Assembly: GCA_900752845.1 (NCBI GenBank)
Contig: CAADWU010000062.1
Span: forward strand, 1-20,187
Direction of reading: 5' to 3'
DNA length: 20,187 nt
Origin: Candidatus Gastranaerophilales bacterium
GTDB taxonomy: Bacteria; Cyanobacteriota; Vampirovibrionia; Gastranaerophilales; Gastranaerophilaceae
Shown here: piece after piece, positions 14,392-20,187 of the stretch
How positions within the stretch are numbered: position 1 is the first letter of the stretch
How the letters are laid out: each line of letters starts with the position of its first letter
Notes under the pieces: generated by a model
Told to the model about the DNA's origin: nothing
The model's input: the letters and a program-made list of their open reading frames with translations, nothing else
The model's database searches: none
Position numbers and translations under genes: made by a program

Positions 14392-14554
14392 ATAAAGGGT
14401 TATACCTGACTTTTATCAGATTAGGGGAAGTTTGCAGGAAGTTTATCTTTTTGGAGGGCAGACTTTTAATTATACCTTTTTGGGGCATCGAAAAAGAAGA
14501 TTTTTAGGTTACTGAAAATACTTCGTATTTTAACGTATTATTGGAGAGAAAAAG
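14392..14554 (+). promoter_or_regulatory. Long 5' leader of the permease gene, possibly structured
   Basis: The roughly 163-nt untranslated leader contains paired 8-mers: TTATACCT (14400, 14470), GACTTTTA (14408, 14461), GGAAGTTT (14426, 14437) and CTTTTTGG (14447, 14476). A 7-bp hairpin AAAATAC-TTC-GTATTTT (14515-14531) ends 11 nt before the GGAG ribosome site at 14543. G-rich unpaired-looking runs (GGGG, GGAGGG, GGGG) are spread through it. A regulatory RNA is possible, but I cannot match it to a known riboswitch class. Confidence 0.35.
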
Positions 14555-15886
14555 ATGACAGATTTCGTATCACAGTACGGCATGATTATATCAGGCGCAA
14601 TACTTCTTATCGCTTATATTTTCATTGCCACAGAAAAAATTCAAAAATCGGTTGTTGCGCTTGTTGGTGCAGCACTGACAATGTTACTTGGTTTAATACC
14701 GTTTCATGGTCACTACGACAGCAATGCAGGACAATATATCCGCTCTGTATTTGACTATATTGAATTTGAAGTAATATTTTTACTTATCGGCATGATGATT
14801 TTGGTACATATTGCCAGCCGAAGCGGTGTTTTTAAATGGATGGCGCTTCAAATATTGAAAGCCACCAAAGGACATCCGAAACTTGTTCTATTTGCACTTG
14901 CAGCTTTTACTGCCGTTGCATCAGCATTTTTAGACAACGTAACAACAGTTGTTTTAATTATGCCTGTAACATTTGTTATTGCAAAAGAATTTGACACAGA
15001 TCCTGTACCTTTTCTAATTACAGAGGTTCTTGCATCAAATATCGGAGGAACCGCTACACTTATCGGAGACCCTCCGAATATCATTATCGGGGCTAAAGCA
15101 GGTTTAAGCTTTATGGACTTTGTTAACGAATTAACATTTATTATTACAATAATTTTTATTATATCAGTTTCTTTATTGATATTTTTATTCAGAAAAAGCC
15201 TTAAAGCTACAAAAGAAAAAATGGAACATATTGCAAATCTTGATAATTCTCAAACAATTACTGACAAAGGCTTGATGATACGTTCAATGATTACACTTGC
15301 ACTTGTTATTTTAGGTTTTGTAACTCATGATATTACCCATATTCCTGCGTATGTATTTGCCGTTGCAGGTGCTTCATTCCTTTTATTGTTTGAAAAACCG
15401 AAAGAAATTTACTGCGACGTTGAATGGCTGACAATATTTTTCTTTGTAGGATTATTCATTATCATTGGAGGTTTTGAAGCAAACGGCGGTATAGGATTTC
15501 TTGCAGACAAACTTATTGAACTCACTCAGGGAAGCCTGACAGCCGCTACAATGTTTATTCTCTGGGGTTCAGGTATACTTTCGGGTATTATTGACAACAT
15601 CCCTTACACAGCTACTATGGCACCTCTTATTGCACAGGTACAGCATACGCTTCCTTATGCCGGAGAAGGTCATCACCCTCTATGGTGGGCATTGTCTTTA
15701 GGTGCTTGTCTTGGCGGAAACTTAACTATTATCGGTGCCGCTGCTAACGTAATTGTCAGCGAAACATCAACTTCAAAGGGACATCCGATTTCATTTATGA
15801 GATTTATGAAATACGGTTCTCTTGTGACATTCATATCACTTACATTAAGTTCGGTTTATCTGTATTTCAGATATTTACATAATTAG
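14555..15886 (+). CDS. ArsB/NhaD-superfamily ion transporter (SLC13-like permease)
   Basis: This 443-aa polytopic inner-membrane protein has about 11 hydrophobic segments. It shows the internal two-fold repeat of the ion transporter (IT) superfamily. FLDNVTTVVLIMPV (125-138) matches IIDNIPYTATMAPL (345-358), and SNIGGTATLIGDPPNIIIG (161-179) matches ACLGGNLTIIGAAANVIVS (384-402). GDPPN is characteristic of ArsB/NhaD-like members, which move arsenite, Na+ in exchange for H+, or anions. The two half-repeats give the re-entrant substrate site. No ars genes are nearby, so a Na+/H+ antiporter or anion permease is more likely than arsenite efflux, but the substrate is not readable. The GGAG ribosome site is 8 nt before the ATG, and a strong terminator follows the stop. 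Confidence 0.87.
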   Translation: MTDFVSQYGMIISGAILLIAYIFIATEKIQKSVVALVGAALTMLLGLIPFHGHYDSNAGQYIRSVFDYIEFEVIFLLIGMMILVHIASRSGVFKWMALQILKATKGHPKLVLFALAAFTAVASAFLDNVTTVVLIMPVTFVIAKEFDTDPVPFLITEVLASNIGGTATLIGDPPNIIIGAKAGLSFMDFVNELTFIITIIFIISVSLLIFLFRKSLKATKEKMEHIANLDNSQTITDKGLMIRSMITLALVILGFVTHDITHIPAYVFAVAGASFLLLFEKPKEIYCDVEWLTIFFFVGLFIIIGGFEANGGIGFLADKLIELTQGSLTAATMFILWGSGILSGIIDNIPYTATMAPLIAQVQHTLPYAGEGHHPLWWALSLGACLGGNLTIIGAAANVIVSETSTSKGHPISFMRFMKYGSLVTFISLTLSSVYLYFRYLHN

Positions 15887-15892
15887 AAATTT

Positions 15893-15920
15893 AAAGCGGT
15901 TCATTCGAACCGCTTTTTTT
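15893..15920 (+). terminator. Rho-independent terminator between convergent genes
   Basis: A perfect 10-bp stem, AAAGCGGTTC (15893-15902) with GAACCGCTTT (15907-15916), has a 4-nt loop and T residues to 15920. The T tract overlaps the stop codon of the convergent TPR gene (15919-15921). On the minus strand the tail is TTTAAATTT, so termination there is weaker. Confidence 0.9.
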
Positions 15921-16818
15921 AATCATTCTTTTTAACTACCTTTATAAATTCCATTATCCCCTCATACATTTCATAATTTTCGTTACTCAGAGAAAGGTTC
16001 CTTGCATATTCCAAATCGTTAATTGCAAGCTTGTAGTCATTAGTAAAAAGGTAAGATAATCCTCTTAAAAAATAAGCATCTGTGTCTTGTTTGTTAAGTC
16101 CGATAGTTTTTGTAAAATCAGCAACTGCACCGTCATAATCACTCAAGTTCCACTTTATGCAAGCACGATTAAAATAAGCGTTTGCATAATCGGGATTTAA
16201 CGCAATCACATTCGTGTAATCTTTTACGGCAGCTTCAAGATTATCAAGTTTCCATTCACATCCTGCCTTTTGATAATACGCTTCAATATCTTTGTAATCA
16301 AAACACAAAGTACGGTTAAAATCTTCTATTGCGGATTCATACTGTTCCAGTTCTTTTTTGCACAATCCTCTGTTAAGGTATGCATCTTTATTATTTGGAT
16401 TAACAGAAATTTCATAGCTTAAATCCTGGATAGCACCGTTAAAATCTTTCATTTCTTTTCTGGAAAGACCACGCATAAAATATACATTTCTTGTATTTGG
16501 AGCAATTTCAATAACATGTGTAAAATCCTCGACCGCACCTGAAAAATCATCAATCTTAGCTTTTGCTAAACCTCTTGCCCAGTATGCCTGAACAAATTTT
16601 TCATTAGCACAAACAGCTTTTGAAAAATCCGCAATTGCGCCTGTGAAATCATTTATTTTACCTTTAGAAATACCGCTTTGAAAATATACCATAGCATCAT
16701 TAGAATTATCAACAGTTTTTACAGGCGTATAAGCGTTTTGCACAGCATAGCCGTAAGCCTGCTGAAACGGCATTGTTAAAATTAAAGTTACTGCTAAGGG
16801 TATAAATAATTTTCGCAT
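15919..16818 (-). CDS. Exported tetratricopeptide-repeat (TPR) protein
   Basis: This 299-aa protein has an N-terminal signal peptide, MRKLFIPLAVTLILTMPFQQAYG, and about seven 34-residue TPR units from about residue 41 to the end. Their recurring pattern is A-Y-x-x-R-G...D-F-x-G-A-I-x-D-F...P. The repeat type is like the Sel-free bacterial TPRs that bind partner proteins as a solenoid. It is probably periplasmic or attached to the envelope. I chose ATG at 16818, which has GAGG 6 nt upstream. A TTG four codons earlier overlaps that ribosome site and is unlikely. It lies 158 bp after the YkgJ-type gene. A CCATA-GAAA-TATGG hairpin sits in its leader (about 16848-16861). The binding partner is unknown. 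Confidence 0.87.
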   Translation of the reverse strand: MRKLFIPLAVTLILTMPFQQAYGYAVQNAYTPVKTVDNSNDAMVYFQSGISKGKINDFTGAIADFSKAVCANEKFVQAYWARGLAKAKIDDFSGAVEDFTHVIEIAPNTRNVYFMRGLSRKEMKDFNGAIQDLSYEISVNPNNKDAYLNRGLCKKELEQYESAIEDFNRTLCFDYKDIEAYYQKAGCEWKLDNLEAAVKDYTNVIALNPDYANAYFNRACIKWNLSDYDGAVADFTKTIGLNKQDTDAYFLRGLSYLFTNDYKLAINDLEYARNLSLSNENYEMYEGIMEFIKVVKKND

Positions 16819-16976
16819 GTAAAACCTCAAATAAAGTTATGAAACTAACCCATATTTCTATGGATTTAAAATGCTTCTCTATATCTATAATATATAAAGG
16901 GGATAAACAATGTATAGCTATATTAGCATATAAAAATTTTTTATGCAAGCTAAAAAAGCATAAACCGCCCAAATGG

Positions 16977-17513
16977 CTAAAACCAATCGATTAATGGTCT
17001 AATCTCTCCGCATTCGAGTTCATAAGCTTCTGCATCATCGCTTCTAAGTATACTGTCTATTCTCAATCTTTCATTAATGGGATGCTCTAATAAAACTTCT
17101 CCTGTTTCACGATTAAAAACCTTGCTGTAGTTTAAGCCTAAATTTACACAGTAAGGAAGTCTTATTTTTTCTTCCACTTCATCATACCATGCCAGCCCAT
17201 GTGTTCTGCATACAATTCCCCGATAATCGTATACCACGCATTTGTTATTTACGAGAAAAGGGCATTTATATAATTTCGGTCTTTCATGTTTTAATCGTTT
17301 AATTTCTTCTTTAATATCGTGTTTAACGCCAAAAGGAAGCTCTACAAATCCTGACATAATATATTCAAGTTCAAGTCTGGAAAAAGGGTATTCCCCTACT
17401 TCACAACAGGCAGAGCAGCCCGGTTTGCATTTAATATGCTCGCACTGCTCTTCAAAATATCCTTCAAGTTTTTTATCAAGCTTTTTTAAAAATTCCCTGT
17501 ACCTATTAAGCAT
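16977..17513 (-). CDS. YkgJ-family cysteine-cluster protein
   Basis: This 178-aa cytosolic protein has the zinc/iron-chelating cluster signature of the YkgJ/UPF0153 family. CKPGCSACC (Cys29, 33, 36, 37) is followed by CPFLVNNKC (Cys84, Cys92), YDYRGIVCRTHG (Cys102, His105) and PYC (Cys122). The conserved cysteines are predicted to hold an iron-sulfur or zinc centre. No reaction is established to my knowledge. Its ATG overlaps the stop of the glycosyltransferase gene as TAATG, so translation is coupled, with AGGT upstream. The link to the glycosyltransferase may be one of expression only. Confidence 0.85.
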   Translation of the reverse strand: MLNRYREFLKKLDKKLEGYFEEQCEHIKCKPGCSACCEVGEYPFSRLELEYIMSGFVELPFGVKHDIKEEIKRLKHERPKLYKCPFLVNNKCVVYDYRGIVCRTHGLAWYDEVEEKIRLPYCVNLGLNYSKVFNRETGEVLLEHPINERLRIDSILRSDDAEAYELECGEIRPLIDWF

Positions 17514-19165
17514 TACCTAACCTTTACCAAGGAGTATTTCCTTCCGTCTAAGATTATATCAAAATCCAGAGTTCTATCAACTTCAGGCATTTGTTTTTCT
17601 CTTACAATTACCCAGACATCGTGGTCATCAAGAATATGTCCTAATTTTTTCATTTCTTGTTTGTCATCTTGAGATATGAAATAAACAGGACCGCCGTAAT
17701 AATACAGTACCGAGTATTTACGCTCATTGTTCAAAACAACGATTTTTTTGTTGTGTGTTCTGGTGTATTTTGCAAAATGCATTAAATCGTTCTGACCGAA
17801 TTCATAATCCATATTGTAGAACAATTTTGTTCCGAAAGCAGACGTAATCAGTATAAGCAACGCATAACAAGCAAACACTCCTTTAGGATTGTTTTTAATT
17901 GCAAAAAATATACTTGAAATTCCGAACAAACCAACCATAATTATACAGAACCATTTAATAATAAGGACGTCTGCATAAATTTGTGCAGGAAGATAATATT
18001 GCATAAAACAAGCAGCTACAGCTGCAAAAATACATATTCCGCCAAGAATATATACCGATAAATTAACAGGTTTTTTGTATTTTCCGTTTAACATATAATC
18101 TTCCCAAACATAACCCATAATAAAAGCTGTAAAAAAGTATACAGGCAGAATATATGTGATAAGTTTTGTGCTGGAAGATGAGAAAAACAGCATTGTCACA
18201 ACAAATGCTATAATATTAAACATTAAAAATCTTTGAGAGTTTGTCAGTTCTTCAACAGCAAACCTTTTGAATGATTTAAGCTTGGTAACTCCGACAGCAA
18301 TTGCAGAAAATACCCATGGAATTAATCCCCATAACACAGTTACAAAATAAAAATAGAAAGGCTGTTCCCTGTCAATTTCGCTTGAACTGAAAAATCGATT
18401 AATATGATGCTTCATAATATACTCGTTAAAAAATAACGGATCATGCAGCTTTAACATAATCAAATGCCAAGGTAAAACAATTAAAAAGAATAGTGCAAAA
18501 CCCGGCAAAATATATTGAGGTTTGAAAACCTTCTTGAAAGTTTTATTGGCAATTGTAACAAAAAACATTACGGCAAACGGAACGATAAATCCCGGTATAC
18601 CTTTTGCCATTACGGCAAGACCTGAAAAAATATAAAATAACCACCACATATATTTTTTGTTTTTGTCGCTGACAAACTGTGTTAAGAACCCGAACATAAC
18701 CGAAAAACCGATACAAGTAGTAACAACAATATCAAGTATTGCAAATTTAGCCAGCATTACAAATTCTAATGTAGTTGCAAGAATTACGGCAGAAATAAAA
18801 CCGTATCTGCGTGATATAATTTTTTTACCCGTAAAGTACACAAGAAGTGTAGAAAGAGTCCCGTATAAAGCCACAGGAAACCTTGCAGTAAATTCCGTAA
18901 CTTTTCCGAAAAGAGCAAAAGATAAACACTCACCCCAGAAATACAACGGCGGTTTCTCAAAGAAGTATTCACCGTTTAAATACAAAGTTAAAAAATCTTT
19001 TGAATGGAACATATCTCTTGCCATTGAAACATAACGAGTTTCATCAACGTCCATTAATGCATAATTTCCTATGTTAAAAAAGAAAATAAAATAACATAAA
19101 ACCAATAAACCTATAAAGGTGAATAAATCACCATGTTTTTTTATATACTCAATCACTTTACCCAT
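17513..19165 (-). CDS. ArnT-like GT39/GT83-family membrane glycosyltransferase
   Basis: This 550-aa integral membrane protein has around a dozen hydrophobic segments and an extracytoplasmic C-terminal part (about 460-550). The first loop carries DVDETRYVSMARDM (39-52) and YFFEKPPLYFWGE (67-79). These are the conserved acidic and EKP motifs of the ArnT/PMT family, which transfers sugars from polyprenyl-phosphate carriers to lipids or proteins on the outer face of the cytoplasmic membrane. The acceptor, whether lipid A, another lipid or a protein, cannot be told from sequence. The length matches the ArnT class. It starts at 19165 with GGGAG 6 nt upstream and is coupled to the YkgJ-type gene. 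It diverges from the carbonic anhydrase gene with 79 bp between. Confidence 0.88.
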   Translation of the reverse strand: MGKVIEYIKKHGDLFTFIGLLVLCYFIFFFNIGNYALMDVDETRYVSMARDMFHSKDFLTLYLNGEYFFEKPPLYFWGECLSFALFGKVTEFTARFPVALYGTLSTLLVYFTGKKIISRRYGFISAVILATTLEFVMLAKFAILDIVVTTCIGFSVMFGFLTQFVSDKNKKYMWWLFYIFSGLAVMAKGIPGFIVPFAVMFFVTIANKTFKKVFKPQYILPGFALFFLIVLPWHLIMLKLHDPLFFNEYIMKHHINRFFSSSEIDREQPFYFYFVTVLWGLIPWVFSAIAVGVTKLKSFKRFAVEELTNSQRFLMFNIIAFVVTMLFFSSSSTKLITYILPVYFFTAFIMGYVWEDYMLNGKYKKPVNLSVYILGGICIFAAVAACFMQYYLPAQIYADVLIIKWFCIIMVGLFGISSIFFAIKNNPKGVFACYALLILITSAFGTKLFYNMDYEFGQNDLMHFAKYTRTHNKKIVVLNNERKYSVLYYYGGPVYFISQDDKQEMKKLGHILDDHDVWVIVREKQMPEVDRTLDFDIILDGRKYSLVKVR

Positions 19166-19209
19166 AAGTTCTCCCTAATGAATTTCCCGTATCATTTTAC
19201 CACAAAGAC

Positions 19210-19237
19210 TTGAAAAAATAAAAAATTGTTATACAAT
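19210..19237 (+). promoter_or_regulatory. Candidate sigma70 promoter of the carbonic anhydrase gene
   Basis: TTGAAA (19210-19215), a 16-bp spacer and TACAAT (19232-19237) form a good sigma70 promoter. The start codon begins 8 nt after the -10 box, where transcription should begin, and no Shine-Dalgarno site is visible, so the mRNA may be leaderless. Confidence 0.6.
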
Positions 19238-19244
19238 ATTCCCT

Positions 19245-19823
19245 ATGAAAGAAAAAGCAACAAAAGAGCTGACTAAACTATTGGAAGGCAACAAAAATTT
19301 TGTTAACGGCACTCCTACAACTAAAAACATGAGCCTTGAAACTTTGCAGAAGTTTGCGTTTCATCAGGAACCCTTTGCTTGTGTTCTTACTTGTTCTGAC
19401 AGCCGTGTCGTACCGGAAATCATTTTCGATTGCGGAATAGGCGAACTTTTTGTAGTAAGAGTTGCAGGGATGACAACAGGTCCTAATATTATTGAAAGCG
19501 TTGAATATGCCGTCAAATGTTTACAAGTTCCTCTGCTTATTTTGCTCGGACACGATGACTGCGGAGTTATGAAATACGCTAATGACGGATACCCTCAAGA
19601 ACCTCAGTATTTTAAATCTTTGATGCACTGCGTTTATCCTGTGTTTGATGATATTTCAGAAAAAACCGATTCTAATAATGTGGCAAGAAAACATACTCAC
19701 CTTGTTGAAAAAGTTCTTCTTGAAAAATCACCTATAATAAAAAATGCTGTTGAAAATAACAGGCTTGTTATTGCAAACTGCCATTTTGACCATTCAACCG
19801 GTGTGGTAAGTTTAATAGATTAA
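19245..19823 (+). CDS. Beta-class carbonic anhydrase
   Basis: This 192-aa cytosolic zinc enzyme interconverts CO2 and bicarbonate. The zinc ligands are Cys50 in TCSDSRV, and His103 and Cys106 in LLGHDDCGVMK. The catalytic Asp52-Arg54 pair is intact. FVVRVAGM (69-76) and the dimer-helix start NIIESVEYAV (81-90) match the family. The length is typical of compact bacterial beta-carbonic anhydrases. No signal peptide is present. It has its own promoter, diverges from the glycosyltransferase and converges on the TolC-like gene, their stop codons sharing a TTAA. A likely role is bicarbonate supply for carboxylations; biotin-dependent carboxylases would connect to BioY, but that link is speculative. 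Confidence 0.92.
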   Translation: MKEKATKELTKLLEGNKNFVNGTPTTKNMSLETLQKFAFHQEPFACVLTCSDSRVVPEIIFDCGIGELFVVRVAGMTTGPNIIESVEYAVKCLQVPLLILLGHDDCGVMKYANDGYPQEPQYFKSLMHCVYPVFDDISEKTDSNNVARKHTHLVEKVLLEKSPIIKNAVENNRLVIANCHFDHSTGVVSLID

Positions 19824-20187
19824 AGTTTTGCACCCACAGCTTTATATAAAGTTATAATATCGACAAGGTATGCAGCACGTCTGTTTACAAGAACTTTATT
19901 AAGCTCATATAATTTATTCTGCCCTTGCATAACATCCATTTGCGACATTGTTCCTTCATTGTAGCTTATATTTATCAGGTTAAGATTTGTATTCTCAAAT
20001 TCATTTTTCCTTTTGATATTAAGATAATTCAGATTGTCATTTTTAAGCATATACATACTGCTGTTAACTTCTTTTACAGCAACCAGATCTACCTGTTTGT
20101 AATCCTCAAACAACTGTTCATAAACTGCTTTTTTAATCTTGAGATTTGCTATTTTTCTTCCTCCGGCAAAAATATCGGTTACGGCAG
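19820..20187 (-). CDS. TolC-like outer-membrane efflux protein, C-terminal fragment
   Basis: The frame stays open to the right edge. The visible 120 or so residues include DIFAGGRKIANLKIKKAVYEQ, a form of the LF.GGR..A...A...Y.Q signature of the OEP/TolC family, and a long helical stretch ending YNEGTMSQMDVMQGQNKLYE (family pattern Y..G..S..DVL.AQ..L). TolC-type trimers form the outer-membrane and periplasmic channel of RND, MFS or ABC efflux pumps and type I secretion. The N-terminal part, with the expected signal peptide, is outside the window. No pump or adaptor gene is visible. The start of the gene is missing, so any internal TTG or ATG start here is not real. Confidence 0.85.
   Translation of the reverse strand, partial: AVTDIFAGGRKIANLKIKKAVYEQLFEDYKQVDLVAVKEVNSSMYMLKNDNLNYLNIKRKNEFENTNLNLINISYNEGTMSQMDVMQGQNKLYELNKVLVNRRAAYLVDIITLYKAVGAKL

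Noticed and set aside
14392..14554. Assignment of the permease leader to a named riboswitch class
   Set aside because: I could not match conserved core sequences of Mn2+, c-di-AMP, c-di-GMP, Mg2+ or Na+ classes with confidence, so it is left as an unassigned leader.
14555..15886. Arsenite efflux pump ArsB
   Set aside because: The GDPPN and paired DN motifs define the superfamily, not arsenite specificity, and no arsR, arsA or arsC is nearby.

Overview
The window is ordinary bacterial chromosome, strongly AT-rich and densely coded, with genes on both strands. No rRNA, tRNA, transposase, phage or CRISPR genes were seen. A TolC-type outer-membrane efflux protein at the right edge and an ArnT-like membrane glycosyltransferase point to a diderm envelope. 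IspE shows use of the MEP isoprenoid pathway. One protein begins MKIQ and carries an SPSFTG motif near its N-terminus, which I recall from gut Melainabacteria (Candidatus Gastranaerophilales). The cyanobacterial-looking IspE tail fits too. This placement is an inference and has not been tested by any search.

Layout. 1-2000: the 3' end of ispE (+) and a bidirectional terminator, then a large lineage-specific protein (-) with a coiled coil, glycine-rich hydrophobic segments, a proline repeat and a LysM-like tail. 2022-5294: an OppD/DppD-type ABC ATPase (+) converging on a rimI-bioY-amidohydrolase operon (-). 5410-6420: a diverged REC-GGDEF protein (+), followed by a 2.3-copy tandem repeat. 6420-10462: one tightly overlapping minus-strand operon, in transcription order response regulator, histidine kinase, tadA, a TIGR02757-family gene, and a small membrane protein.

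10712-12150: a small cysteine-containing orphan (+), a double zinc-ribbon protein (-) with a near-ideal promoter, a frameshifted gene remnant, and an AT-rich membrane orphan. 12152-15886: a GAF-GGDEF-HD-GYP protein (-), then a 447-bp intergenic region with inverted repeats and a roughly 160-nt leader before an ArsB/NhaD-superfamily permease (+). 15919-20187: a secreted TPR protein, a YkgJ-type cysteine-cluster protein coupled to the glycosyltransferase (all -), a beta-carbonic anhydrase (+), and the partial TolC-like gene (-).

Functional threads. Two GGDEF proteins, one with an HD-GYP hydrolase domain, indicate cyclic-di-GMP signalling. A Cache-like sensor kinase and an OmpR-family regulator form a two-component pair that is co-transcribed with tRNA-editing tadA. 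BioY implies biotin uptake. I found no clear new multi-gene system. The observations most worth following up are the tandem repeat, the structured permease leader, the lineage-specific 543-aa protein, catalytic-site substitutions in several enzymes, and two promoters placed so that the mRNAs may be leaderless.
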